Shown: positions 33,038 through 41,833, counted from the first letter of the stretch. The stretch: DNA of 64,000 nt from Streptomyces lydicus (GCF_004125265.1 NZ_RDTE01000003.1:7874001-7938000); one strand, 5' to 3'. Notes: generated from the letters alone by a model not told the origin. A program made the numbers and translations.

Positions 33038-33508
33038 TCAGCCGTCTTTGTCGTCCTTGTTGGCCTTGAGCTTCCGCCACACCGCGCTCAGCGCTTCGAG
33101 GTCGTTCTGGTCGAGGAGGTCGGTGAACACCGGGGCCAGGCAGGCGCGGCGGGTGGCGTCGGCCTCTTCGAAGAGCCGGCGGCCCTCCGGGGTGAGGGAC
33201 ACCTCGACGGAGCGTGCGTCATGTGCGGAGGGGGTGCGGGTGACCAGGCCGCGGCTCCGGAGGGCGTCCACGACACGGGAGACCTGGCTGCGGCTGAGCA
33301 TGGTGCTGTTGCCGAGCACGGAGGCCGGCACCGGGTCCGGGCTGGAGGCGAGCCAGAGCATCACCTCGAACCAGGAGACCGGTAGATCGTGGTCCTTGAC
33401 CAGGGCGCGGTCCACGCGTTCGGTCAGGACGGTGCCGGCCCAGACCAGCCCGTAGAAAGCATGGTCGGCCACCGGCATCTCGGCCTGGGTGAGCTTCCTT
33501 TTCGCCAT
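33038..33508 (-). CDS. MarR-family transcriptional regulator
   Basis: A 156-residue winged-helix regulator: PVSWFEVMLWLASSPDPVPASVLGNSTMLSRSQVSRVVDALRSRGLVTRTPSAHDARSVEVSLTPEGRR in the DNA-binding part (helices and wing). The start at 33508 opens MAKRKLTQAEMPVADHAFYG. It is divergent from the SDR at 33608, with two palindromes in the 99-base gap. It probably represses itself and the SDR. Confidence 0.9.
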   Translation of the reverse strand: MAKRKLTQAEMPVADHAFYGLVWAGTVLTERVDRALVKDHDLPVSWFEVMLWLASSPDPVPASVLGNSTMLSRSQVSRVVDALRSRGLVTRTPSAHDARSVEVSLTPEGRRLFEEADATRRACLAPVFTDLLDQNDLEALSAVWRKLKANKDDKDG

Positions 33509-33529
33509 GCCGGACAGGCTACCGGTTGC

Positions 33530-33565
33530 GTGTGCGCACACATAATGTCTATGGTGTGTGTACAC
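33530..33565. promoter_or_regulatory. Two palindromic sites in the MarR/SDR divergent promoter
   Basis: GTGTGCGCACAC (33530-33541, perfect 12-bp palindrome) and GTGTACAC (33558-33565, perfect 8-bp palindrome) lie 28 bases apart, flanking TAATGT (33543-33548), a possible -10 element. Paired palindromes over a divergent promoter are typical MarR operators. Confidence 0.6.
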
Positions 33566-33607
33566 GCACTTAAATTGCTCCGTCGCGACGGGGCCGAAAG
33601 GTTCACC

Positions 33608-34447
33608 ATGTCTTCGAAGGTTGTTCTCATCACCGGCACGTCCTCCGGCATCGGCCTGGCCGCCGCCGTCGCCGCGGCGCAGGCCGGCTGGCGGGTCGTG
33701 GCCACGCTGCGCGACACCGGCCGCGCGGACGCCCTGCGCAAGGCGGCCACGGAAGCGGGGGTGGAGCTCGACGTGCGGCAGCTCGACGTCACCGACGAGG
33801 CGTCCGTCGCTGCTGCGGTCGACGGGGTGATCGCCGATCACGGACGCCTCGACGCCGTGATCAACAACGCGGGTGCCGGACACCTCGGCACGCTGGAGAA
33901 CGAGTCCGTCGCCGAGGTGCGCACGGTGATGGAGGTCAACTTCTTCGGCGTGCTTCACGTCTCGAAGGCGGCGCTGCCGCATCTGCGCGCCTCCGGCGGC
34001 CGTCTGATCACCGTCACCAGTGTCGGCGGTGTCGTCGGCCAGCCCTTCAATGAGGCCTACTGCGCTGCCAAGTTCGCCGTCGAGGGCTACATGGAGAGCC
34101 TGGCGCCGGTGGCCGCGAAGGCCGGGGTGACGGTCTCCGTTGTCGAGCCCGGCGCGGTGGCGACCGAATTCGTCAACAACATCGGGGTCGACCTGGAGGG
34201 TGAGGTCGCCGCCGCGGGCCCCTACGCGGATGCGCTGCGGGCCTACCTGGAGCGCACCATCGGGCAGTTCGCCGGCAGCGCGCAGACCCCGGCCGAGGCC
34301 GCCGAGGCCGTGCTGGAGGCGCTCACCGCGGACCGGCCCGCGTTCCGTATCCAGACGTCGGACTGGGCGCGCGGTTTCACCGGCACCAAGCTCGCCGACG
34401 TGGACGGCTCGGCGGTGCTCGGCCTCACCGGCGGCTGGGTGGGCTGA
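33608..34447 (+). CDS. Short-chain dehydrogenase/reductase
   Basis: A 279-residue SDR. Motifs: LITGTSSGIGLAAA (cofactor), LDAVINNAGAGHLGTLEN, SVGGV with the catalytic Ser, YCAAKFAVEGYMESLAP with Tyr and Lys, and VEPGAVATEFVNN. The ATG at 33608 follows AAAGG. Paired with a divergent MarR regulator. Substrate unknown; the sequence is close to the retinol/17-beta-type classical SDRs. Confidence 0.9.
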   Translation: MSSKVVLITGTSSGIGLAAAVAAAQAGWRVVATLRDTGRADALRKAATEAGVELDVRQLDVTDEASVAAAVDGVIADHGRLDAVINNAGAGHLGTLENESVAEVRTVMEVNFFGVLHVSKAALPHLRASGGRLITVTSVGGVVGQPFNEAYCAAKFAVEGYMESLAPVAAKAGVTVSVVEPGAVATEFVNNIGVDLEGEVAAAGPYADALRAYLERTIGQFAGSAQTPAEAAEAVLEALTADRPAFRIQTSDWARGFTGTKLADVDGSAVLGLTGGWVG

Positions 34448-35137
34448 CCCGGCGCGGGTGATTCCCGGAGGGGTGCGGTCCGGGTTCTCTTGGTGAAGAG
34501 GGCCCGGACACAGAAAACAATCTCAAGAAATTCCCAGGATTCTTCATTTCCGTTGCGGCATTTGGTTGTTGAGCGGAAATTTTTTGGTGCGCTCCTCGTC
34601 CGGGGTGTCGCGGGTTCGCCGCCGATTGGTCTTGACCACTTGCCGTTCGGCTCGGTGGCGCTCCGGAAAGGCTGCGGGGAGCATCTATTTCTCTCCCCTC
34701 TCTCCCCTCTCTCCGCTCGCGTCCGGTGCGTTGCGGTGAATGGGGGTGTCCGCGTTCCCGTTCGCGTTCCCGTTCGTGTTCGTGTCCGCGTTCCGCCCGC
34801 GTTCACGTCTGTGTGTGCGTCGAAGTCCGGTGCGTTCGGTCAACACCCCTTCCATATCGCCTGGTTGGCGCGTCGTGCGGTAGAGCGGAACCCGGCGTTC
34901 GCCCACGTCACGCGGTCGGCGTGGCGAGGCCGGAACCTGAGTGTTACGGAGTGTTCCGGAATGAATTGACCGTTTCGGCACTGTTCGGAATGCCCGCCGG
35001 GTGATGGGGGTTCGGAGGGTCAAATCACGGCACCCTTCCATAGCGTTGTTGCTTCGATTCTTGACGGTGGGACCGGATATGACGTTGAATTCAGCCGTTC
35101 ATGGGTCGGTCAGGCGGCCCCTTTGGAGGTACCGGGA
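34448..35137. other. Long intergenic region with simple repeats
   Basis: About 690 bases without a supported gene, with lower GC at both ends (34500-34600 and 34980-35100). It contains a TCTCTCCCC repeat near 34690-34714 and seven GTTCNN hexamers at 34754-34795. Minus-strand frames here (for example 34685-35041) translate the repeats into NTNGNANG and GERGERG strings and are not credible genes. The right end carries the strong ribosome-binding site GGAGGT of the next gene. Confidence 0.5.
34754..34795. repeat. Seven degenerate GTTCNN hexamers
   Basis: Consecutive hexamers GTTCCC, GTTCGC, GTTCCC, GTTCGT, GTTCGT, GTCCGC and GTTCCG, in a non-coding region. Confidence 0.8.
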
Positions 35138-36220
35138 ATGAATGTAATAATGCGGCGTGCCCTCACCGGCGCGATGGCGCTTTCGCTCGCAGCGCCGTTG
35201 ACGGCCTGTGGGAGCGATCATCAGGACACCGGTGCCGGCAAGGACTCGATCGGGCTGCTCCTTCCGGAGAGCAAAGCGGCCCGGTACGAGAAGTTCGACC
35301 GCCGCATCATTTCGTCGCGCGTTGCGTCCCTCTGCCTCGAATGCAAAGTCGACTACCACAATGCCGAGCAGCAGGTCGATGCCCAGAGGAGACAGTTCGA
35401 CGGCCTGGTGAAGAAGGGCGTCAAGGTCATCATTCTGGACCCGGTCGACGCCTCGGCGGCCAAGAGCTGGGTGGACTCGGCCGCCAAGAAGGGCGTCAAG
35501 GTCATCGCATACGACCGGCTCGCCGAGGGTGATGTCACGGCCTATGTCTCCTACGACAACGAGAGGATCGGCCGGCTCCAGGGGCAGGGAATTCTCGCCG
35601 CCCTCGGTTCCCAGGCGGCCACCTCCGACGTCGTCACGATGAACGGCTCGCCGACCGACCCGAATGCGCCGTCCTACAAGAAGGGCGCCCATGCCGTCCT
35701 CGACGGCAAGGTCCGGAAGATCGTCTACGAGAAGGACATCCCCGGCTGGTCCGCGGCGACGGCCAAGAAGGAGATGGGCGACTTCATCGACGCCCATGGC
35801 GCGGGGGGCTTTGACGCGGTCTACTCGGCCAATGACGGTATGGCGGGCGGTATCGCCGCGGCGCTCAAGTCGGCCGGTATCAAGAATGTCCCGGTCGGTG
35901 GCCAGGACGCCGAACTCCCCGCGCTGCAGCGGCTGGTAGCCGGCACCCAGACCTTCACCATTTACAAGGAAGTCAGGCCGGAGGCGGAGACCGCCGCCGA
36001 AATCGCCTTCCGGCTGCTGCGCGGCAAGAGCATCAAGTCCCTCACCTCCGCCACCGCCGACAACAAGAGCAAGTCCGGTATCCCCGCGCAGCTTTTCAAG
36101 GCACAGATGGTCACCCGGAAGAACATGAAGGACACCGTCGTCCGCGACGGCGCCGTCCGCATCGACCTGCTCTGCGCCGACGGCCTCGCCGCCGAGTGCA
36201 AGTCCCTCGGTCTGGAGTGA
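35138..36220 (+). CDS. Sugar ABC transporter substrate-binding lipoprotein (xylose type)
   Basis: A 360-residue lipoprotein: signal peptide ending in the lipobox LTAC (Cys near residue 23), then a type I periplasmic-binding fold with IGLLLPESKAARYEKFD, GVKVIILDPVDASAA, IAYDRLAEGDVTAYVSYDNERIG, VYSANDGMAGGIAAALK and PVGGQDAE. These are typical of D-xylose/ribose-type binding proteins. The ATG at 35138 follows GGAGGT by seven bases. No permease or ATPase gene is adjacent, so it is an orphan, either a sensor or a partner of a transporter encoded elsewhere. Confidence 0.88.
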   Translation: MNVIMRRALTGAMALSLAAPLTACGSDHQDTGAGKDSIGLLLPESKAARYEKFDRRIISSRVASLCLECKVDYHNAEQQVDAQRRQFDGLVKKGVKVIILDPVDASAAKSWVDSAAKKGVKVIAYDRLAEGDVTAYVSYDNERIGRLQGQGILAALGSQAATSDVVTMNGSPTDPNAPSYKKGAHAVLDGKVRKIVYEKDIPGWSAATAKKEMGDFIDAHGAGGFDAVYSANDGMAGGIAAALKSAGIKNVPVGGQDAELPALQRLVAGTQTFTIYKEVRPEAETAAEIAFRLLRGKSIKSLTSATADNKSKSGIPAQLFKAQMVTRKNMKDTVVRDGAVRIDLLCADGLAAECKSLGLE

Positions 36221-36228
36221 CCGGCCCC

Positions 36229-36299
36229 GGTCAGGGGGAAGAGCGGACCGGCCGCCCGAGCCGGCCGTACGCGGCCCGCGCCGTGCATTCCCCCTGACC
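36229..36299. terminator. Convergent terminator-like inverted repeat
   Basis: GGTCAGGGGGAA (36229-36240) and its exact complement (36288-36299) form 12-bp arms around a 47-base loop that itself contains CGGCCG/CGGCCG. It lies between the convergent sugar-binding protein and Lrp genes and may stop both transcripts. It is followed by CCCCTGA and CTCTGAT short repeats. Confidence 0.5.
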
Positions 36300-36337
36300 C
36301 CCCTGACCCCCCTGCCCCCTCTGATCTCTCTGATCTC

Positions 36338-36814
36338 TCAGGGCGATCCGGTGGTGCCCACCGCCTCGACCAACGGCAGCATGCGATGCGGCACCCGCTC
36401 GCGCAGCGCCACCTCCGTACGGGTGCGGACCACGCCCGGCAGGCTGATCAGCCGCTGGATCACATCCTCCAGATGCTCCGCGTCCCGTGCCACCACCCGG
36501 GTGAGCAGATCTCCGCCGCCGGTCGTCGAGAACGCCTCGATGATCTGCGGGACCTCCGCCAGCGCATCGGCCACCTCCTCCAGATGGCCCTGGGTGACCT
36601 CGATGTGGACGAAGGCGAGAACGGGGTGACCGAGCGCGGCGGGGGACAGGCGGGGGCTGTAGGCGGTGATCACACCGTCCCGTTCGAGGCGGTCGAGGCG
36701 CGCCTGCACGGTGCCCCTGGCGACCCCGAGGAGACGTGCGTACTCCCGCACGCTGGTGCGCGGCTGCTCCAGCAGCAGCCGAAGGATCTTGGCGTCGAGG
36801 GCATCCACGGACAT
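36338..36814 (-). CDS. Lrp/AsnC-family transcriptional regulator
   Basis: A 158-residue regulator: AsnC-type HTH (ALDAKILRLLLEQPRTSVREYARLLGVARGTVQARLDRLERDGVI) and a RAM ligand-binding domain (VLAFVHIEVTQGHLEEVADAL, GGGDLLTRVVARDAEHLEDVI). Normal length. It probably responds to an amino acid. The divergent neighbour is the FUSC gene at 37203, about 390 bases away. Confidence 0.92.
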   Translation of the reverse strand: MSVDALDAKILRLLLEQPRTSVREYARLLGVARGTVQARLDRLERDGVITAYSPRLSPAALGHPVLAFVHIEVTQGHLEEVADALAEVPQIIEAFSTTGGGDLLTRVVARDAEHLEDVIQRLISLPGVVRTRTEVALRERVPHRMLPLVEAVGTTGSP

Positions 36815-37202
36815 GGTGCAACGGCCTCCTCACGAGGGCGGCGGGCTTCCTGGGGAGTCGTGACTGTACCCAGGGCCCCGGTGAAGGCGGTGCCGGGTGA
36901 GTCATCTGCGCGCCTGGTCCGTGTCCCTGCGTCCCTGCATCCCGGCACGACGGCACGACGGTGCGGCGGTCCCGGGTCGCGGTCCGACCCGCAGACCGGG
37001 CTCTCGCCCCGCTACCGCCACCCATTGGCCCCCTCTTGGCCCTGCGTGAGCGCATCCAGCTATACCAATGGCACAGCCTTCACGGCGTCTGTTGAGCAAC
37101 GTGCCGAAGAAGTGTTGTGATGGCCCAGTCGATGGCGCTGCGGGATTCCGCGGCGCCTTTTTCATGCCGGATTCATGCCGGAACGGCGAAGGGCGGAAAG
37201 CT

Positions 37203-38714
37203 GTGCTGAAGAGGATGTTCGTGGCTCCGGATCCGGGGTGGCTGCGGCTGCGCAGCGCCGCCCGGTCCGTCCTCGGCATCGGCCTGGCGGTCACCGTGTG
37301 CGGTCTCGCCGGGCACTCGCTCGTCGCGGCCATCGCCGGCGGGCTCGCCGCGCTGCTCGCCCTCTTCACGGTCACCGACGCGACGGTCCGGGCGCAGATG
37401 GTCACCACCGGCCTGCTGCCCGTGGTCGGCCTTCCGGTGCTCGCCGTCGCGGCGGTGCTCCACGACCACCCGGTGGGGCGGGGCGCGGTCTTCGCCGCGG
37501 TGGTGGGTGCGGGGGTCTACGCCCGCCGCTGGGGGCCGCGCGGCCATGCGCTGGGGGTGTTCGCGTTCATGACCTTCTTCGCTGCGCAGTTCCTGCACAC
37601 GGTGCCGGGCCAACTGCCCGAGCTGTACGCCGCGGTGGCCCTTGCCCTGACCGCCTCCTCGCTCGTCCGCTTCGGAGTGTGGTGCTACGAACGCCGGCTG
37701 CCCCCGGCCGTCCCGCCCCCCGCGCCACCGGCCGGCAGGGGGCTCGCCCGGGCGACCACCCGCCAGGCGGTCCAGGCCACCGCCGGCAGCGCGTTCGCCC
37801 TCCTCGTGGGCCAGTTGCTCTCCGAGCAGCGCTGGTACTGGGCCGTGGGCGCCACCTGGTGGATCTTCGTGAACACCACCTCGCGCGGCGAGACGCTGGT
37901 GCGCGGCTTCCGCCGGACTCTCGGCACGGTGATCGGCATCGTCCTCGGTCTGCTCGTCGTCGTCCCGCTGCACGGCGCCGCGGTCCCCACGGCGGTCCTG
38001 GTCGCGGTGAGCGTGTTCGGGATCTTCTACACCGCCGCCGTCTCGTATACCTGGATGATGCTCGCGGTGACCTTGATGGCCACGTTGCTGTACGGGCTGC
38101 TGGGAGTGCTGGACCCCGGCCTGCTCGCGCTGCGTCTCGCCGAGACCGGTGTGGGGGCGCTCGGCGCGGCGCTCGCGGTGGTCTTCGTGCTGCCCGTCAC
38201 CACCCATGCCACCACCGACGCCTGGATCGAGCGCGCCCTGCGCTGTGTGCACCACTGCACTGCCGAGGCCGCCGCCCGCCTCGCGGGCTCCGCGACCGCC
38301 GACCCCGCCCCGCACATCGCCGAGCTGGGGCCGTTGCTGAGCCGGGTGCGGCTGTCGCTCTCCCCGCTGGTGCACCCCCTCAGCCCGCTGCGTGCCCGCA
38401 AGGCGCGAGCACGTCAGGTGCTGGCGCTGCTCGACGACTGCGCCCGTGAGGTGCGCGGGCTGGCCTCCATCGCCGCCGACCCGGAGGCCTCCCACGATGC
38501 CCGGCTCACCGCCTCGTGCCAGCGTGTGGAGGCCGCCGTCGAGGCGCTGACCACACCGCGCGGGGCCCGCGATGCGGGAGCCGCCGCCATCGTGGTGGCG
38601 CACCCGCCCGCCGCGGAACCCGCACTGGCCCATCTCCACGGCCTGGAGCGGGCACTGGCCGAACTCTCCGCGCCGCTCCGCAGCTCTCCGCGCGCTCCGC
38701 TGGTCGACGCCTGA
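37203..38714 (+). CDS. FUSC-family membrane protein (efflux-like)
   Basis: A 503-residue protein with two groups of hydrophobic helices (residues about 20-155 and 185-330), a FUSC-like motif around RWYWAVGATWWIFVNTTSRGETLVRGFRRTLGTVIG, and a soluble helical C-terminal region. The family includes aromatic-acid exporters. The start is GTG 37203 (VLKRMFVAPDPGW) with GAAGGGCGG upstream; ATG 37215 is the alternative. The open frame extends to 37068, but that part is unlike the family. Confidence 0.8.
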   Translation: MLKRMFVAPDPGWLRLRSAARSVLGIGLAVTVCGLAGHSLVAAIAGGLAALLALFTVTDATVRAQMVTTGLLPVVGLPVLAVAAVLHDHPVGRGAVFAAVVGAGVYARRWGPRGHALGVFAFMTFFAAQFLHTVPGQLPELYAAVALALTASSLVRFGVWCYERRLPPAVPPPAPPAGRGLARATTRQAVQATAGSAFALLVGQLLSEQRWYWAVGATWWIFVNTTSRGETLVRGFRRTLGTVIGIVLGLLVVVPLHGAAVPTAVLVAVSVFGIFYTAAVSYTWMMLAVTLMATLLYGLLGVLDPGLLALRLAETGVGALGAALAVVFVLPVTTHATTDAWIERALRCVHHCTAEAAARLAGSATADPAPHIAELGPLLSRVRLSLSPLVHPLSPLRARKARARQVLALLDDCAREVRGLASIAADPEASHDARLTASCQRVEAAVEALTTPRGARDAGAAAIVVAHPPAAEPALAHLHGLERALAELSAPLRSSPRAPLVDA

Positions 38715-39033
38715 TCACGGTCCTTCCGGACGCACGCACGGACAGACCGACCGACAGACAGACAGACGGACGGACGGACGGACGCGGGGCGGGTGCGGGG
38801 CAGGTGCGCCCGCCTCGGCATCGCGTCCGGAGCGCGCCGTGACGCACGGGGGAGCCCCCCCGTGACGCACGTACGGCCCCCGGGCTCACGACAGCGCTCG
38901 CCCATGGGCGGGAACCGGCCATCGCGACCGCGGCCCCGCCCCCGGCTGTTAGCGTCGCCGGGCGCCTTGACGGGCACCTCGCCGGGGCACCTCCACGGTT
39001 CCCTCGACGGGCAGGCGGACGAAGTGCGGACCG
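38715..39033. other. Intergenic region with tetranucleotide repeats
   Basis: About 320 bases. A run of GACA/GACC/GACG tetranucleotides lies at 38740-38784, directly after the FUSC stop. No gene is supported; the rest is very GC-rich sequence and the upstream half of the lactonase start duplication. Confidence 0.5.
38740..38784. repeat. Tetranucleotide repeat GGAC/AGAC
   Basis: About eleven consecutive tetramers of the GACN type, changing from GACA to GACG. Non-coding. Confidence 0.8.
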
Positions 39034-40116
39034 ATGACGAGGGGCGGCGGACCGATGACGAAGGGCGGACCAGCGGGGGCGGGCGACCACCGGCGGCGCG
39101 CGTACATCGGATCGTTCACCGCGGCCGGCGGCCTCGGCATCACCACCGCGACCGTCCACCCGGGGACCGGCGCACTCACCCCGCTGCACTCCACCGACGT
39201 CCTCCCCAACCCCTCCTACCTGACCGCGAGCCCCGACGGCAGATTCCTCTACGCGGTGGGCGAGACCCCGGACGGCACCGCAGCCGCCTTCGCCCTCACC
39301 CCTCGGGGGCCGGAGCTGCTGGCACCCCCGGTCTCCGTGGACGGCGCCGACCCCACCCACCTCACCCTGGCCGACGGCCACCTGGTCACCGCCAACTACA
39401 GCTCCGGCAGCGTCAGTACGCTCCCCGTACGGGCCGACGGCACGCTCACCGGCCCCGCCACCGTGCTCGCCCACCGGGGCGGCGGCCCGCAGGCCGACCG
39501 CCAGGAGGGCCCGCACGCCCACGCCGTCCTGCCCGACCCCAGCGGCCGCTGGCTGCTCAGCGTCGACCTGGGCACCGACTCGGTCCGCAGCTGCGTCCTG
39601 GCCCCGGCCGACGGCACGCTGTCCGTACACGCCGAAACCCGGCTGCGGCCCGGCAGCGGCCCCCGCCACCTCGCCTTCCACCCGCACGGCGACCGCGCCT
39701 ATGTCCTCAACGAACTCGATCCGACGGTCACGGTCTGCCGATGGGACGCCGCCACCGGTGCGCTGACGCCGCTGGGGGAGACCCGCCTCCTCCCGGACGG
39801 GGCCGACGAGGCCGGAACCTTCCCCTCCGAACTGGTCGTCTCCCTCGACGGCCGGTTCGCCTGGGCCGCCAACCGGGGCCATGACAGCCTCGCCGTCCTC
39901 TCCCTCGACGGTGACGCCGCCACCCTCGTCACCACCGTCCCCTGCGGCGGCCACTGGCCCCGGGACCTGGCGCTGCACCCCGACGGCCGGCACCTGTACG
40001 CCGGCAACGAGCGCTCCGGTGACGTCACCTGGTTCACCGTCGACCCGGCGACCGGCATTCCGGACCGGGGCGGATCCGTCGAGGCGCCGGCCGCCTCCTG
40101 CGTGGTCTTTGCCTGA
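39034..40116 (+). CDS. Lactonase-family seven-bladed beta-propeller protein
   Basis: A 360-residue protein of the 6-phosphogluconolactonase (Pgl, YkgB-like) beta-propeller family: RRAYIGSFTAAGGLGI, NPSYLTASPDGRFLYAVGE, HAHAVLPDPSGRWLLSVDLGTD, GPRHLAFHPHGDRAYVLNEL, WPRDLALHPDGRHLYAGNERS. It may hydrolyse a sugar lactone, but many family members have other roles. Two ATG starts, 39034 and 39055, lie in a 21-bp duplication (GCGGACCGATGACGA...); the first repeat supplies GAGGGGCGG before the second ATG, so 39055 may be the real start. Confidence 0.8.
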   Translation: MTRGGGPMTKGGPAGAGDHRRRAYIGSFTAAGGLGITTATVHPGTGALTPLHSTDVLPNPSYLTASPDGRFLYAVGETPDGTAAAFALTPRGPELLAPPVSVDGADPTHLTLADGHLVTANYSSGSVSTLPVRADGTLTGPATVLAHRGGGPQADRQEGPHAHAVLPDPSGRWLLSVDLGTDSVRSCVLAPADGTLSVHAETRLRPGSGPRHLAFHPHGDRAYVLNELDPTVTVCRWDAATGALTPLGETRLLPDGADEAGTFPSELVVSLDGRFAWAANRGHDSLAVLSLDGDAATLVTTVPCGGHWPRDLALHPDGRHLYAGNERSGDVTWFTVDPATGIPDRGGSVEAPAASCVVFA

Positions 40117-40152
40117 GCCGCCCGGAGCGGCCGTCCCGCCTCCGCGGGAGTC

Positions 40153-40494
40153 TCACCCCTGCCGAAAGCGCCCGCCGAAGTACACCTGGGTCTCGGCGAG
40201 CCGGCCGTCCCGCACCGTCAGCACCTCGACGTTGCGGTGCCGCTCGCCCGTCTTCAGCTCGTACTCGTACCGGACGAAGACCTGCTCGCCGTCGAGGGCC
40301 ACGGCGTCGAGAATCTCCTGTGAGCGCAGCCGGTCCGCCGTGGGGAAGCAGATGTCGAGGAACGCGGCCTTGCCGATGTGGTCGTCCTGCGGGCTGGTGA
40401 AGACGAAATCCTCGGCGAGCAACCGGTCCATGGCGGCACGGTCCTGGGCGAGGTAGGCCCCGAAGGCGGCGCGGACGAGGTCGACGTGCGACAT
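40153..40494 (-). CDS. SnoaL-like (NTF2-fold) nuclear transport factor 2 family protein
   Basis: A 113-residue NTF2-like protein: MSHVDLVRAAFGAYLAQDRAAMDRLLAEDFVFTSPQDDHIGKAAFLDICFP, followed by strands EILDAVALDGEQVFVRYEYEL and HRNVEVLTVRDGRLAETQVYFGG. This fold binds small molecules or catalyses isomerisation; no specific substrate can be named. Start at 40494 has GGAAG upstream. It converges with the lactonase gene. Confidence 0.85.
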   Translation of the reverse strand: MSHVDLVRAAFGAYLAQDRAAMDRLLAEDFVFTSPQDDHIGKAAFLDICFPTADRLRSQEILDAVALDGEQVFVRYEYELKTGERHRNVEVLTVRDGRLAETQVYFGGRFRQG

Positions 40495-40879
40495 GAACTT
40501 CCTTCCGTGGGCGGCCCGCTCACGCCACGAGGGGCGAGCAGCCGGCGAATGGCCTGGGCAGGACGGTAGACCTTGCGGCGCTTGTGGACTCATCGGGCGG
40601 CGCGTCAGGCGTACGGCAAGCCCCCTGTGCGGGCATCTGACGGACGTACGCCCCTCGGCCGGCCTGCGACTCGACCGCCGGCCTCCCGGGCCCTCTGGCG
40701 GGTAACTGCGCCGGTCGGAGCCGAATCGGACGTATCGCCTCCGCCTGGAGGCGGCAGCGTGGCAAGGCGGTCGGGCACGGTGCCCGGGAAGGCGGCCGGA
40801 CGCGGCGAAGGGCCGCCCCGCGCGCTGCGCGAAGACGGCCCTTCCGGGAGCGGCGTGGGCTCCGGGGAGTCCTGGGTCC
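40495..40879. other. Intergenic region, no gene seen
   Basis: About 385 bases between the SnoaL-like start and the chelatase-like stop. The only feature I can support is the hairpin at 40807-40844. Confidence 0.45.
40807..40844 (-). terminator. Hairpin downstream of the chelatase-like gene
   Basis: GAAGGGCCG (40807-40815) pairs with CGGCCCTTC (40836-40844); the 20-base loop contains a further CGCGC/GCGCG fold. It lies 36 bases after the stop at 40880 on the minus strand. A factor-independent terminator is likely. Confidence 0.6.
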
Positions 40880-41833
40880 CTAGCGGACCGGTGCCCCCTG
40901 CGCCTGCGTCGGCAGGTTGATGCCCATCGCCGCCGCGTAGTTCGACAGCACCAGTCGGCCGACCGTGCCGTAAGCGCCCAGCACCTCGGCCGATGCGCAG
41001 CCCGCCTCCGCCGCGGCCGCCCCCAGAAGGCCGTCGGTGATCTCCGGGCCGATCAGGTACGGGGCCAGTGCCAGCTGCTGCGAACCGGACTCGCGCAGCT
41101 GCTCGGCCGTACGGGAGATGGCGCCCTCCTCGTCCAGGGCGGCGGCCAGCACCGGTACCGCGAGGCGCGCGGAGAGCAGCATGCCGGTGATCCCGGCGGC
41201 CTGCACGGCCTCCTCGCCGCCGACGGTGGCGAGGATGATGCCGTCCGCCGCCGTGGCGACGGTGAACAGCCGGGCACGGTCCGCGCGGGCCAGACCGGCC
41301 TCGGAGAGCCGGACGTGCAGCGCCTCGGCGAGCAGCGGGTGCGGGCCGAGGACATCGGTCAGCTCGGCCCCGGAACCGCTGTTCATCATGGCCTGGCGTA
41401 TCCGGCGCAGCAGGGCGCTGTCCGGTCCGGCCAGCAGCGGCACCACCACGGCGGCGGGTCCGGTGTCGGGCTGCCCGTCGGCGTCCGCCCGGGCCTTGTG
41501 CTCGTTGGCGGCCTGCGCCAGCACGGCTTCCAGGGACGGGAACTCGTCGTCGCCGCCGTCGACATAGCCGATCCGGGCGTCGAGGCCCGGGAGCTCGGAG
41601 CGGGCGATGCTGGAGACCTCTTCCGCCAGGCTGCGCGAGGCGCTGGAGGGGGTGCCGGGCACGGCCAGCACCAGCGCGGGCGCACCCTCGGGTGCGGCCA
41701 GCGGTTCCGGCTTGCGGTGGCGGCCGGACTGCCGTCGCGGCATTCGTACAGGCAGGCCGGGTGCGGCTCCCGGGCTCGGGGGTGCGGCGTCAAAATCGGG
41801 CGAGCCAGGTGCGGGCCCAGTGGGGGAACTCAT
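40880..41833 (-). CDS. CbiX/SirB-type chelatase-like protein lacking metal ligands
   Basis: A 317-residue protein with two CbiX-like halves. In family members the first strand reads AHGTR or GHGSR; here it is LAVPGTPSSAS, so the His is Pro. The second ligand region, usually FLxxGYHV or GGHV, reads VPLLAGPDSALLRR without His. The fold signatures (LVLAVPG; FTVATAADGIILATVGGEEAV) remain. It is annotated in relatives as sirohydrochlorin chelatase but probably does not insert metal. A polar N-terminal about 50 residues is Pro/Arg-rich. No other tetrapyrrole gene is nearby. Confidence 0.65.
   Translation of the reverse strand: MSSPTGPAPGSPDFDAAPPSPGAAPGLPVRMPRRQSGRHRKPEPLAAPEGAPALVLAVPGTPSSASRSLAEEVSSIARSELPGLDARIGYVDGGDDEFPSLEAVLAQAANEHKARADADGQPDTGPAAVVVPLLAGPDSALLRRIRQAMMNSGSGAELTDVLGPHPLLAEALHVRLSEAGLARADRARLFTVATAADGIILATVGGEEAVQAAGITGMLLSARLAVPVLAAALDEEGAISRTAEQLRESGSQQLALAPYLIGPEITDGLLGAAAAEAGCASAEVLGAYGTVGRLVLSNYAAAMGINLPTQAQGAPVR

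Noticed and set aside
34685..35041. Minus-strand frame rich in N-A-D-T-N and GERGERG repeats
   Set aside because: The repeats are direct translations of GTTCNN and TCTCTCCCC arrays; no start signal or family.
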